Of a DNA stretch of 64,000 nucleotides, positions 48,336-62,166 are shown one piece after another. The number at the start of each line of letters is the position of its first letter. Positions within the stretch are counted from its first letter, which is position 1. The notes below the pieces were generated by a model. The model had not been told where the DNA came from and did no database searches. It saw only the letters and a list, made by a program, of their open reading frames with translations. Position numbers and translations under genes: made by a program. Source of the stretch: Histoplasma ohiense (lineage: Eukaryota > Ascomycota > Eurotiomycetes > Onygenales > Ajellomycetaceae); assembly GCA_017607445.1 (NCBI GenBank), contig JAEVHH010000005.1, forward strand, positions 1,493,001 through 1,557,000, read 5' to 3'.

Positions 48336-51300
48336 ACACGGGACGAAAGTGCATACCTTTCCAATTCAATCCGCTCCCGATGGGGGCCATGACGCTCATG
48401 GGGCGGTTGGATTCCTCCCCGCTTAAACCATCAAAGATGCATCTTTCATCCTCTGGTCTCAGACGCCTCAGGCTAGTCGTAAGATCTTGGGTAAAGAAAA
48501 GGACTTAACGGAGCAATATTTACAAAATGTTTCCAGACACCCAGTTAGATGAAACTGTAAACCCATCCACGTACACTTGATCACACAGCTTTTTCACCGC
48601 TCTTGAGACGAAAGATCCAGCATAACAGCACAAAGCCCATTTCCTATCAGTTATCTGTTAGTTTTGTGTCTTCAACCACATCTACACTGCGTATGCACCA
48701 ATATTATCGATCTTAGTCCTGCATTTTTCAGCTCCATTCGCACATCCAACAGAAACCCACCCACACAAGACCATCCCTGTGCACCTCCTTATTGGGGTGT
48801 CAGAAGGCTGCTTTTATGCCGTTGATGATGGAAGGGTGGCGAAATACTGTTCCTCAAATGCCATTCGTTGTTTAACAATCAACTTTGTTCTGGGGGGTGC
48901 TGATACCAGCAACGTGATACACAGCAAACGCTGAACTTTCTGCCAGCAAGAATCCAACGCTTCAAACAACCCATAAGCTACGGCGCTTGAACTGAATTAA
49001 CTCGACACTTGGTTAGTTACAGCCCACCAAAGGGGAAGGCTGGTCGATCCTCTTAGTGAGCATAGAGTATTGTCCATCCTCAACGTTAGGTGCAGAATCC
49101 CTCCTGTCTAATTATGAATCGAATCTCAATTTCTGGCCCTTGAATACATTTATCTGCATATGCGGACCGATTAGTTATGGTCCATTGCAAATGGCAAGCC
49201 GAGATTCATTCATTCATTGTCCTTTCCTTTTTTTCCTTTTTTTTTTTTTTTTGGCCACCACAATGGCGCTCTTATCCCAACCAAGACGCTGCCTGTCAAA
49301 TCATCGGAACATTCCAAGGAGCTCTTTTTCTTCATTTCTCTTCACCGCTAGTGTTCAGCACAGAGGTGCGGTTCTTCCGTTTGCTGTTATTTCACAGCCA
49401 CCCATTAAACCGCTCAGGTGCAACTCCCCACCAACCCCCGCCTTCACAATCTTCCCCCCCCACGGGTCTGCGAAGATGCATGATCTACCCTCAACGCTGA
49501 CATGGGCTAAATCGAATAACCAGTGCGTAAACTAAGCAGTAGTGAGTTAAACCCTGTCCGAAATCGCTTCAAATTGGTGCTATTTTTGAGCCAACTCAGT
49601 TGCATCTTCGTTAAAATATAACTATTGTGTCCCTGGTTGATCATTGGCCAGCCTCCTCATATCTCCCTTCGCAAACGACCCAGCAGCCAAGGACTCAGAT
49701 CAGATAGTTAATCTGGTGGTGCTGACAGATGTCCTCAGGCGCTACTGTTGTCATTTCCACTATGTGTGAAGCCAGTCACTCAACAGGGGAATCCTAAAAA
49801 TTCAAGATCCAAATAAAAGCTTCCCAAGGCCAAGACCGATGGCATCTACTTGGTCCACTATTTACTGGCAATCATTTGACTCTTGAGTAAGATGTCGAAG
49901 GCTACACAGGGAATTGTCCCGATACTTTTATCTCTTGCTTGGACATCCCCTCCCCTCCCATACCAAGATACAAATTCAAATACCAATTTGCATTGGACAT
50001 AACTCCAAACGGGACCGCATCCAAGATAGTGGATAGTGCAGGAAGATTATTTCCTGCTATTCAGGTCTTATCATCTGCCAGGATCAAAAAAAGAAAAAAG
50101 AAAAAAGAAAAAAAGAAAAAAAAAATGTTCAACTAGTTTCCTAGCTGCTTCCCTCAAGCCATATACGCCATTGCCCCATGACCGCGCGGTTCCTCACAGT
50201 AGTCGTCCACTAGTTGTAGTCCGAGTAGTGGGAAATACCCGTCATACGGGCACTCCAACCACCCACCTTATCGCAACAAGTCTGACCCCGATCAGCCAAT
50301 CCATTGGCTCCTCTATCCAACTACGGAGCAACGCCCTTGATAGCCTGCAGCACCAGGGAAGTTTCTTCGCACTTCCGCTCATTCCTGTGTGGCTGCATCG
50401 CAGCGAGGTTCTTGGGACGACCTCCAGCCCTCTCCTGCCATCTGCATGTATGCACAGTACAGTACGGAGTTTCATGTCCGTGCACAACCCTGGGGAATCG
50501 ACTGGAAGGAAAAAGAACTCCAGAAGTGAGTGCTCTTTCCGTCCTCCTTGGATTAAGAATGCGAGCAACGAGCTGGCTATATCTGCGGTTACCGCGGCGC
50601 GCTAACCAATTAGTTGACGCAATTCTCGGTCAGTGTGAACAACCCATTTTCAAAGTTCAGTGGCTTTTGGTCAATCGAGGAGTTTCTGCTTAAAGGGCAT
50701 TCCGCCTTCTCTTACAGAGTACTTTTACGACAACATGAGAAAAAACAAAATCCAATAAGGAAACGAAAGAGAGTATAGTATGATTATGGAAAAACTCCAT
50801 CATCAGCCCCTCCTTGCTGATTCCTTCGCCCTTTTCTTTTGCTTTTTTTTGTTTTGCTTCCTTTCTTTCTTTTGCTTTCCCATGCGCACATACGATTCCA
50901 ATCACTTGATTATCTTATCTCATAAACCTGGTGAGGTTAACCATGTATGACTCTTATCGTTGCGGCCCGTGGGGCCGAAGTTAGCGCGGGCTCGTGCACA
51001 CCCATAATTAGAACTCGGTGAACTTTACTTTGTAGACTTGGGATGTCCAATACTGACTGGCCCTTGGTGTTCGAGTATGTAACTGCTCCGTGCCTTGAAA
51101 ATGCGGAGGCGTGGGGACAAAAAGCAAATCTCAATCTCTCAATACCAGGCTTCGAATGATCTTCCGATCCCCACAGCGGAATTTATGGGGCTATTATTTG
51201 GCCTTGACGCCGAAGCAGGCCGCCCTAAACTCACATCCACCGTGTGTAGCTTGCGTAAGGACTCTTATTCCACGCCTCCGTACGGAACAAAAACTATTAA

Positions 51301-54300
51301 GGAAGCAGGTCGGGGCAACAAGTGGATGATAGTAGTTGCCATTGAAAAGAGTTCCTTTGGATGAGCACCACACCACAAGAATCCGCGAGAACTTGAAATT
51401 TAACCGCCACAACTACCTACTTCTTCAATTCTTGTGTGGATGCTACCGCTTATCCGCATTTTATTTCACATTTCAATTTGTTTCTCTCCATTTATATCCT
51501 TTTTTGATTTTGTTTATTCTAACTGTCAGTTTTCATCCACCCGGAAGCTCCCCGGCCAAGACACTAACTAATCGCCCTTAAAACCGAACTCACTTTTTCC
51601 CCAAATTTCAAGGCAGTTTAATGAAGGAAAATTCCTGTAGACCAATTCACAGACAAAGCCGCCACTCACGAAAATATAGCCGGGGTGGAATTTCGTTATT
51701 GGATATGGTTAGGATAACTATAGCACATTGTCTCGGTAAATCCAAAGTCCAGGAAGTCCCCCATCCCCCCATCTTTCAGGGATATTGGCAATGCCTTAAC
51801 AATACGTCAAGTGACACGGGAATAGTTTTAACTCAGTTAAACTTTCTCATCCTAGGAATGGAATTTTGGCTTTCAAGAATAGAATTATGTTATCCCTCAT
51901 CAACTCCTGGTCAACCGACTTCTCCTGTTCTCTCACTTGATCACTACGTCAACTTTAACTGCGACGGGAATGGTGATAAAAAGGAATAGGGTCGATAATG
52001 GAACTAAAACCCTGGCACTTGATCCTTTTTTGGTCTCACGTGGAAGGAAAATCAACATCCATGGATATACTGCGTATGTGTATATATATATAAAAGAAAA
52101 AAAAAAAAGAAGCCTCAGAACATTTTTGCACGTGCATGGTTGATGCGCCCGATTTTATGCATGTAGTTAAAAACAGCCATTTTCCAAACTGACCAGAGAG
52201 ATCATGGAGGGGGCCAATCCCTGATAACTCCCTCGCTAATGACTAGTAACTGGATTTAGCGGGCCCTTTCGCTTTTCCCGGAACGCCCGCCTCGCTGTTA
52301 CCCTGCTGACATCGTGAAGTTTGACCTTAACCAGATTGTTATGAGAGATAATGAACCATGCTCATCACCAGCGCGATATATGTAGTGCAGGTGAATGGTT
52401 TTTTCTTTCTTTTTTTCCTTTTTGCCCCATGAAGATGGGAGTGGAATTTCGGATGTTGTGCGGTTTGGAGGGCATAAGATGCCAGCTTTGATGATTGCAA
52501 TGCTTGGAAATCTACATGTCTTAGTTTGAGCAGCTTTTGAACCGCCTTGTTCCCGGGACAGGTTTCAGGGATTTTGGAATTTCTCAATGAGATGAGAACA
52601 ACCTTTTCTCTATCCCAAACTTTTACCGTTGATTTTCGATTGTCCGCATTGTTTTGTCCGATATTCCCCCGCTTCTCCATTAACTGGCGCTGAGATGAGA
52701 TTGACCGGAGGGTCGCCTCGCTAGTCAGCCTTCTTTTCTAGTGTGGGGTCAAGTTTCCCTTCCACGGCTCAAAAACGACGAGTGGTTGCCGGTTTTGTGG
52801 GCAGTGTTTCATTATTGCATGGAAATCATAGAACCTTCGCAGTAGCGCGATGGTGCTAATGCACCACAGTGAGCATTTCTCCTTAAGGAGTGGATGCAGC
52901 TGAGCAGACTGGTGTGCGCGGTTGAAGTAACTTTCGAAAATCTCTCCAAGTTTAGTCGGAGTTTAACTACTCCGTACGTTAGTTCTTATGTTCAGTTGAA
53001 CGCCAGTCTGTCACACTGTCCCTAAGTTCCCGACTTTTGCCGGCATTTTGATCGACTATCCGAAACTGCCTCTGATGGCATTTTGTGGTCGAGTATTTTT
53101 TTTCAGAGCAAGGGAAGGAGAGCCATTTCAGATGTATAGTTTCGTCTGTCACCAGCTCGGACAACAATATAGCTGAGATGAGGCTTATATGATAGGTGAA
53201 GGGATCGGTGTCATAACTGAATTCGGCGCTTGCTGGTGGGGGGAATAACCCCTTTCGCCCAGCGCTTCGTTCGCGTTGGCCCTCCCCACAGGGGTACGGA
53301 CAATAGAACTGACACATGCGCGATAGAATCACAAAACTTTAGACTTGTGTTGCTGTCAGATATATTTGGATTGTGGGGGTATACGAAGCATATAGCTAAC
53401 GTGGTCAAAATCTATTCTCATTGGCAGGGTATCCTCGGGATGGCGGATACTTTGTCAGTTTGAAAGTGTCACAGCGAAGGGCAGTGTGTTGGCGAATTGA
53501 ATGATCACCGTGAGAATGGTTGATTGACGTGCCTTCGTCGATGAAAAGAATTAGTTACTTCATATTAGCTCGTTGTTACCTGGTGTCACTGATTTTCGTC
53601 ATGTGAGAATGTTTCCCTGGATCGAAACCAAAACTTCCCTTCGCCCTATCGCTGTGCGGCTATGTATCTTCGGTGAAAGAAAAGATTGTGCGCCGGTTTA
53701 TCGTGGGCTTTGGGATTTCTCATTGATTGGTGGTCAGCACTAAGCCTCGGAACATCGAAGCCTAGTATCAAATTATCCAAAAAATTTGTGCGAATGATGT
53801 CGCTTTTCCCCAGATCATCAGCCTCCTCGCATTGTGCAATGACGTTATCGGTATGTCTGTAGGGATTTGGATACTCTTCCATGCTCCCATGCTCCTGCGT
53901 GAAAACCCCCTTAGCATCCAACGCTTGACCAATGATTGGGAGAGAGCGGAACGATCACGATACCCTTTTCAGCAATGGCAAATAAAGGGCCGCACTTGGG
54001 GAGATGAATTCCGTGCTTCCTGTACTTATGACATCAGTACACTGTGTTTACCCGCAAAGTACTCATTTTGATTCCTGTGAATATGGACGGAAATATGCAG
54101 CCTGTATCCCTTTGGCACTAAACATCGGCGACCGATAAAAAAATGGGGCGGCGCAAGGCTTGGCTGTGCTGTAGCCAAGAACCACTTAGTTTATCAGATC
54201 ACCATTTTAACAGAGTCTGAAAACTTTACTCGCATTTTCTCTTTCGAAATTTATTCGCTCCCTTTTGGGTTTTAGCTAAGAAATGCAAGTATGCAGGCTC

Positions 54301-55173
54301 TGCCTCCCATATTTTAGAGAATGGATTCGATAGGGTCCTGTAACGGGTCAACCACTAAGATCCATCTTCTAGGAAGCTCTCAGAAAAAAAAAGGGTATAA
54401 CTGATGGGCCAGCCATCGTACGTGGCTGGCTGCGTCCTTCGGCCTGCAATAGTATCAGAGATCTCACTTTTGTCCTCGCTTTCGCAAAGTTTTGTAAGTT
54501 TTTCCATCAATATCGATATGTCTAGTTCTCTCATAAGTTTGTGATAGGGGTCTCTATCACTCCTGCAAATCATTGGCGCGAAAATAACCCTGCATACAGC
54601 CAGCCACGAACGGACTAAACCTGTAGCAAGTTGAGCTTTATTTGACCGTCTCTGTTATACATTGACCCTTCTATCTGTTGGCCTATGGATACTATTGACA
54701 CCTAGGATTGTTTTGCCACACAATCATATATCACCGACTGTGCGCTGTAGTATGCTTCAGCTGGTGACCAAATCGGGCCTGGGATTATACAGGTCGGACG
54801 ACATAGTTAGCGGTTCACATTTAATTCATGCCTTCTGTAAAAGGACAGTAGGAGTCATTAGCAAGCTTCGAAGAGACGATAAAATCAACGGGGAAGAGAT
54901 ATGGTATGCAGCCATACGCAGTCAGTGGAAAGCGAGCTCCAGAGCTAATTCAAGGGCAAACCACGTGATTTATGTGGCTGAAATAAGGCTAATAGTAATC
55001 GTCCGACGTGGCTTGGGGTGGCTATGAACTTCCTGGATCTTGAACTCCCTTACTTTTTGCATAACTGAAAGCTGGCTATCATCAGCTTGCAACGATGAAT
55101 TTTTCTGTCAAAATGGATTAATTTATTTTGTTTTGAGATATCAGCTTGGGTCCGAGTGTAAGCTCGCAAAAGC

Positions 55174-57373
55174 ATGGGCTCGTCACAGGAGGATTATGGG
55201 CTTCCGGACTTCAACAGGAGGTTCATCGAAGACAAGGAGCTCGAGCAGTTCGAGAACGCCCTCAGCGCTCCAGAAGCTGCACCTCTCGTTGCGATAAACG
55301 ATTGGCGCCCCATACACCAGAGAGTGCGGAAACTGGGATCGCGTCGCAAGGCAGCCAACAGGACAGTCGACGAAACGAGGGAAGGATATTTGTACGTGCT
55401 TCTAAAATGGCCGCTGCTCTCGATCGTCTTGGGTTGGGTTTCGGTTCTCAGTGTCCTCTACATTCTCACTCGGCTATACATTTACCTTTATGAACATTTC
55501 GTTACTTGGAGAGGAAGGAGACAAACTCTGAGAAGGCATATGGGAGCCGCAAACAACTATAGACAATGGAAGGAGGCCGCTAAGAAGCTGGATGCTTATC
55601 TGGGTAATGACAGATGGAAAGAAGTGGACGAATATGCATATTATGACCACGGAACAGTCAAGAGGGTCAAAAGACAACTGGAGACACTAAGAGAAAAGGT
55701 GGAGCAAACACAAACCAGTGAAGGTGATCGTGCCAAACTCTGCTCATTGCTGGAAGACCTCCGTGTGTTGCTTGAAGGGTGCGTCAAGAATAATTTCGCT
55801 GGGGTTGAGAATCCACGCCTATACAGCGAGACATACATTGGAACCAAGCGGTTGGTTCAAGAATTCATTGATGAAGTACATACCTCATTGCGGCTTATCC
55901 TTACAAGCAAAGATGTCCCTAATACAACCAAGGAAGTGTTTTTCAAGCAACTGGAAACCAATTACGGTCGCACGGCGTTGTGTCTTTCTGGGGGAGCTAC
56001 ATTTTCATACTATCATTTTGGGGTTGTCAAGGCTCTCCTTGATAATGGAGTACTCCCTGATATCATTTCGGGAACTTCTGGAGGTGCCCTTGTAGCCGCG
56101 CTGGTAGCCACGAGAACAAACGAGGAGCTCAAAAAGCTCCTCGTTCCAGAGCTGGCCCATAAAATTAAGGCATGCGAAGACTCATTTCAAATTTGGATAC
56201 GGCGATGGTGGCGAACGGGAGCTAGGTTTGACACCCTCGACTGGGCAGAAAAATGCAGCTGGTTCTGCAGGGGCTCCACCACATTCTTGGAGGCGTATCA
56301 GCGAACCGGACGAATTCTAAACGTCTCTTGCGTTCCGTCAGATCCCCACTCTCCTACAATTCTGGCAAACCATCTCACATCGCCCCATTGTGTTATATGG
56401 AGCGCAGTCATTGCTTCTGCAGCTGTTCCTGGGATACTCAATCCTGTCGTGTTGATGATGAAGAAGCCTGATGGGACACTTGCCCCTTACTCTTTTGGTC
56501 ATAAATGGAAAGACGGTAGTTTGCGAACTGACATACCGTTGAAGGCACTGGATATCCATTTCAATGCCAACTTTCCGATTGTATCTCAAGTGAGTTTTTC
56601 ATTTGCCATTTGGGCTATGCTAGACGGCTGAGAGGAATTACTTTTAGGTTAATCCCCACATAAGTTTATTCTTTTTCAGCTCCAGGGGTAGCGTTGGTCG
56701 TCCTGTTACCCATCGCAAAGGTCGCGGTTGGCGTGGGGGTTTCCTCGGGTCGGCCACAGAACAATATATTAAATTGGACTTGAACAAATGGCTCAAGGTC
56801 CTCAGACATCTTGAACTTCTTCCTCGACCACTAGGTCAGGATTGGAGTGAAATATGGCTGCAACGGTTCAGTGGGATTGTTACGATTTGGCCGAAATCGA
56901 CACTCTCCGATTTGTATTACATCTTGACTGACCCTACCCCTGAGCGACTATCCCGTATGATAAATGAAGGGCAAAATAGCACCTTTCCGAAGATTAAATT
57001 TATCAAGAACAGGATGAAGCTGGAGAAGGTGGTCGCCGCGGCGCTGAAGCGGGATGGACGTGTTTCTGCTCGCCAGCTTAATACACCTTTGCCCCCCGAA
57101 ATTGACCCATCCGCTAACGATGGTGAATTGGATCAGTATGATGTCCAATATGCGCAGCGAGACCTGGATAGGCGATCCCAGGATCGGGCTGACGGTACGA
57201 ATAACCCACGAATTCCAGACTTGGACAATCGACCACATTTAAGACACCGCAACAGCGTTCTTGAAGAAATTCGACGGCAGTCAGCTGTCTTCTTTGATGA
57301 TGTCGATGAGACTGGCCTGAGTGAGGATGAGCAGTTGCTATCAACCCGAGAAAGACCGACGAGAGTTGGGTGA
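55174..57373 (+). CDS. Patatin-like phospholipase / triacylglycerol lipase
   Basis: About 713 aa in two exons, 55174-56589 and 56648-57373, joined by a 58-nt GT-AG intron in phase 0. Residues about 70-110 form a hydrophobic membrane segment (WPLLSIVLGWVSVLSVLYIL). The patatin domain starts with TALCLSGGATFSYYHFGV, the glycine-rich oxyanion loop. The nucleophile lies in GTSGG with Ser near residue 302, and the catalytic Asp is in KDGS near residue 447. The layout matches the fungal Tgl3/4/5-type family, which hydrolyses stored triacylglycerol on lipid droplets or acts as a lysophospholipid acyltransferase. The C-terminal region, with many Arg and Asp, is less conserved. The ATG at 55174 is the first in frame, followed by a hydrophilic start GSSQEDYGLPDFNRRF. 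Confidence 0.92.
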
Positions 57374-57722
57374 TTGATTTTTCATATACGTAATGACTCG
57401 ACCGCTTGAATTCATTCGGCATTTCCGACTTCGGCGCGCACTTTTTTATATTTTTCCAATGTTACCTGGAGGTGCAAACTTGGAGAGCGGTTGTATATGA
57501 CTATAGTTGTCAAGTAGCTGCGGCACTTTTGCGGTGGTGGATTGGGTATTGACGTTTAGTGTATTCCATTTCAGAGTTGATAACTATACCCACAAGTCTT
57601 TCTTCCTTAGGTTGTATTGTTAATGAGTTAAAGAGTGATAGTAAGAACTCTAATTCCATCGTTACATTATAGATTCTGATATAAGATATTTGGATCGTAT
57701 ATAATACAGTGAGATCCTGTGG
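57374..57722. other. Short convergent intergenic region
   Basis: About 350 bp between the ends of the patatin-like gene (+) and the TFIIIC gene (-). AT-rich, with nothing specific recognised. Confidence 0.7.
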
Positions 57723-60700
57723 TCAAATGACAAGCCACCTGTCAGTGACCTCCTTCGCTAGTTTCGTTTCCTCAGAGAAAGAATAAAGGCATTGCAAAGC
57801 AAAGGCAGCTTCACGAGTGAAATCTTCCACCCAGACATCCTTACTTGGAGCCCCACCACCAGCAGTCACAGGTATATTTTTACCTTTCTTAAATCTCTCG
57901 CGCTCAGCTTCTACTTCCTCACTGAGAGCAAGACACCGATGATAACCCAGTACAGCTAAGTGTGTCAAGCCCAACATCTGCCAGACCCGCGCGAAGTTGA
58001 ATTCTACCTCTTGTCGCTCCTGTGGAATAGGGCTCTTTTCTCTCACACGTCGGTATTCCTGCATAAACGACAATCCTTGCATGATAAGGTAGTGTCGGTT
58101 GTCAGACTGTCGCTTGAGGGAGTGATGGATGTAACTGAGACCGATAGAGAGGAGAACGACGGGGTTCTCCGGTGCGAGGGCATACGCGCGGAAAAAGTAG
58201 TTGAGGGCGTTTGTGAAGCTTGTACCGGCGTAGAGTATATGTCCGTATAGCACTAAGAGCGGGATGTCCATGTCTTCTGCTGGGATGGGTTGGCCAGATG
58301 CATCCTTGGTGGTAAGGGTAGCACGTTCTTGGAAAACGGAAGCTCGAGTGCGGCGGGTTTGGGTAGGTCGCAGCGGGTCATCTGGGAGGGTATAATCAAT
58401 CGCCTTGATTTGACGCAGCATGAATTTCATGCTGGGGGACGAATGGAACAGCGATTTTCGTGGGTCGCCACAGAGTCGGCTTAGTGTTGCGAAGAGCCGG
58501 TATGTGTCGGTTACGAATTGGTACTCTTTCATGAACCAGCGGGAGATGTTGGAGAGTGTTTCTTCGTCCTTCAGCCGGAGCGCGCAAGCTGTCGCTGGCC
58601 GTTAGTCATGCATATAATTTTGGTTTCGATGGTAATCCACGTACTGAACCAGCAAGTATAAATTTGGACTTTGCTGGGTTTGGAATGATACCAAATGCTA
58701 GCATCGGCTGCAGCAGAAAGGGTGTCGTATGCTTCTTCAGATTGGCCTTGCCCAGAAAGGACAAGTGCATATTCCAGAAATATATCCAGCCACTGTTCGA
58801 ATGATATAGAGTGGTAATCATTTGGGATCGTCGCAGGATCAATTTCCGGGGTTCCTAGATCTGTAATTAGTAGCGCTTTAACATCAACAATTGAAGGTAA
58901 CGCTTGCCTAAAGTTGCCTGAAGCCGTCCAGCCATTTCCTCCATTTCGTCCATGATTGTTGTCGATTTCAGGCGTCCAGCTTTCCGTTGGGCTTCTCTGG
59001 AATATCCCGAGAACATCATGTTTCTTTGCATGGGAAAAAAGACACGATTTGATCGAAAATCTCGTAACAAAGCATCCGCGATATCCAACCAATCTTCCGT
59101 TACATCCTCTTGACCTTCTCTCATTGCTTGTTCAAGATCTAGCAATTTAGAGTACAAATACCTGATATGGTCAGCGCCGACATATTCTTCTTTTGCCTGC
59201 CGCCGCTTCTTAGAAAGGGGAGCAGCGGAAGTCACGAGGCCACCGGGCACACTGGCTGGAGGAGTGGTAGTTCTCCAGTCTTCGATTTCTGCCCCAATAG
59301 AACCCTCATAAATTGACAGTGCATTATCCCCAGACTCCGTTGAGCGGAACTCTCTCGCAAGCTGTAGAGCCCTAGAGCCAAATTTCCGCTTTCGCCTTGG
59401 CATTGACTCCTGTCTTCCTAATTCAATAGCTTCGTTGACATATTTTAATGCTTGTTCAATCATACCTAATTTTTCGTAAAATTTGGCCAATTTCGCTCGA
59501 GCCTCAATATTGTTCCGATCATATTCGACCACCGTTAAATAACAGTTCTCAGCTGCTTCATCATTTTCGCAAGCGACATAACATTCAGCCATGGACATAA
59601 AAAGACTTGTATCTGCGTATTCGCGAGTCCTCTGGAGTGGAAGGTAAAACAATATTGCGTCTTGGTATAATTGGGCATCTTTGAGTGCATCGCCTGCCTC
59701 CCTGAACAGATCTCCGAAATCATAGAGTAACGCGCCTTCCGAGGAGTCATCCGGGTTTAGCCACGAAAAATGAGACTAATCTATAATCAACTTTCTCACC
59801 TGCGAAGAGGATGCATTCAACAAACAACACAAAAGCACTTACCAACGCCTCTTCTCGATACTGGAGGCCCAATTTCAACCGATATATTCCAAGTTTCACG
59901 CGAAGCTCCAAGGGAAGGCCACTCCCGTAAGACTCGATCGGATATTTATTTGGGACAAAAAAAGTGACCTCTGATCGACGAGGGAAATGTTCAGCATCAA
60001 ACTCTCGGTCGTCTTCAACAATATCATCCCATTCCACATTATCTTTCCGCCCTAGCAACCATCTAGAAAGAGATTTCAACATAAATATTCCCTGTTCATG
60101 GTCGTCCAGATAGCTAAAAAATTCAACATAAATGTTCACATCAGACCAAGTAAAGTCGGTGGCTTCCTCCAAAGTTAGGGACATATAATATGCGATGCTT
60201 TCGTCGTATCGACTTTTTGCTTTATCGACTTCGTTCAGATCAATATAGGTCTCTGCGAGAAGGCGGAGCGCTGTTGTATTGTGCGGTAGATCCTTTAATA
60301 ACCTTTCGTACTCCTGGGCGGCTTTCCCATTATGGCCCAATTCACGGTACACTGAGGCTCTTTCAAATCGTATATCGTAATTTTTTTGATCGATCTCAAT
60401 CACGCGGCTATAACAGTAGATTGCGTCTTGCAATGCTGAGGTCCGATCTTCTCCGGTTCTTTCTAAGATCAATTTCGCAACTTTCATCCAGACGGAGGGA
60501 TCTTTCGGTCGTGTGTGCGCGCCACTGAATAATGCAGCAAGAGCTTTGTCCTTTTGCCCTTGGGCAAGAAATATTTCTGATAGAAGAGAATGAGCAGCAA
60601 ACATTTCGGGATTGATCTGAATGGCCTGCTTCACGAGAACCGTGGCTCTCTCATAGTCGGCATCAATGAAGGCAGAGGTTGCCTCAGAATGTAAATTCTT

Positions 60701-61130
60701 GAACTCCAGGCTTGGTTCTAATGGCTTCCTGGGACCTCTTTTGATTCCTTTTCCACCTCGTGCACCGAAATTATATGGCCTGCCAATGGACTGACGTCCC
60801 CTCCTAGCCCTACGACCATATAAGCCCAAGTCGGGATCGACATCTTCACTGAACTGATCGGGTTCTTCAAGACTTTCAGATTCACTCCTATCACGTCGAG
60901 TTAGCTCAACATCTAATTTTGCAAGGTTTGCAGTATGCACGGCCTTACGAGCCTCCTTCAGAGATATGAAGGTCTGGATTGTCCATGGACGTCTCTAGCT
61001 CACTTGAATACTTCTGGCGTCTGTTTCTGTTGTAATAATCATCATATCCCTCTTTTCTGTAAGAAGTATCACTCGCCGAAAGTTCGGATTCACTCCCCGA
61101 ATCCATATCAACATCTTCATTCTCAGACAT
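57723..61130 (-). CDS. tfc4: TFIIIC TPR subunit (Tfc4/Sfc4)
   Basis: About 1058 aa. This subunit bridges TFIIIC to TFIIIB on tRNA and 5S genes. Minus-strand exons are 61130-60949, 60887-59843, 59775-58908, 58860-58645 and 58588-57723. The acidic start MSENEDVDMDSGSESELS leads to YGRRARRGR, then tandem TPRs (AIQINPEMFAAHSLLSEIFL, YSRVIEIDQKNYDIRFERAS, YERLLKDLPHNTTALRLLAE). A second TPR block follows in exon 3 (AENCYLTVVEYDRNNIEARA). The C-terminal part reads RLCGDPRKSLFHSSPSMKFM and ends VTDRWLVI. Three junctions are ordinary GT-AG introns of 56-67 nt. The third intron (58907-58861, 47 nt) uses a GC donor, g|gcaagc, with a ctaat branch sequence. The phase and the resulting sequence (RLQATLDLGTPEID) support it. 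Confidence 0.93.
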
Positions 61131-62166
61131 GGCGTGTTGAGTATTTGGTTGCCGGGTCGGTCGAGAGCTTTGAGGGGATATCAGAATAACAGCCAGTTAC
61201 GCCCACCTGAGTATTCTCTGTGACAATGTAACTTTTTAACCCAGCGGTGGAGATTCAGTAGTGTTTTGTAATCTTCCTTAGGAGGGTGGCCATGCTCTTT
61301 CTCCTGAGAGAAGTTTCTGCAAGAGCAACACACAAAGAACTGAGATAACAGTAGGGAAACTCAGCGATTACGCATGTCATAACGCCCAGAACTGGAAAAA
61401 AAAGCTGTTCGTATATGAACGTACTGAGCGTTCTTTCTTCCGTACTACCAACAGTGCATTTACGTGCTGTGCCGAAGCGCGGCTCGGTCACGTTACCAAT
61501 CCCTGGAGAGGTTCTGCCCGGTTCGCGATCTGATTGGCTGGGAGCACTTGATCCATGCTCAAAGGGATTAGTTAACTCTGTCAAAATCTCAAAATTCCCT
61601 TGGTGCTCCATTTCTGTGCAAGTCTCCACCTCCTTATCAATATCAACCTTTGTCCGATATCAACCAGCTGCGGGACAAAATCTGATGTCCAATCCTTTCA
61701 ATCAGCATCGCTTGGTCGTTGATTATTTGAAGGACGATGTCGAGTTAGCCTATTTTTGAACACGCGATTCCAACTTGAGCGAAAGTTTGCCAGTCCTTTT
61801 CTCTAGTGCCAAAACTACGGCGAAAATCGTGGGATATCATTCGAAGCTTGAGGGGATGGGGCGTCAATTACCAGGACGCCCGATATCCGCCAATGAAAAA
61901 AAAAAAAAAAAAAAACCAAGTGCCTAGATTTTCATTTATTACAAAAGGCGTATACGTAGCGCATACGGGGTTCTATTTTCAACCCTGAACAGTCTCTGGT
62001 TTCCAACAAGGATGAGGCTGAAATTTAGCCTACAAAAGACCTTCATACTGCGAGGGACTGAATGACTGGGAGCTTCCTTCTGGTGATTGGAATTTGTAAG
62101 AGGGAACAAGTATTTTTATTTTTATTTTTGGTCAAAGACGGACAATATTGAATATTTATCGAAACC
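61131..62166. other. Divergent promoter region between tfc4 and the O-fucosyltransferase-like gene
   Basis: About 1 kb serving as upstream region for both flanking genes. It holds an A-run at 61896-61915. The minus-strand open frame at 61255-61629 starts with GTG and has no recognisable domain. Confidence 0.6.

Larger units (their letters stand above)
45648..55173. other. Gene-free interval of about 9.5 kb
   Basis: No protein with recognisable domains, no tRNA fold and no transposase was found on either strand. Open frames up to about 189 codons exist (50036-50605, 47582-48064 and others) but most begin without ATG, cross A/T-runs or have no family features. Marked elements are an inverted repeat with a TGACTCA site at 46346-46370, an (AAAAAC)n tract at 48298-48335, a T-run at 49237-49252 and purine tracts near 50088-50124. 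It may contain non-coding RNA genes or long promoter regions, which cannot be shown by reading. Confidence 0.5.

Noticed and set aside
50036..50605. 189-codon open frame on the plus strand, with overlapping long frames on both strands
   Set aside because: It begins in an A-rich tract, crosses no splice-like borders, has no domain pattern, and several competing frames of similar size overlap it.
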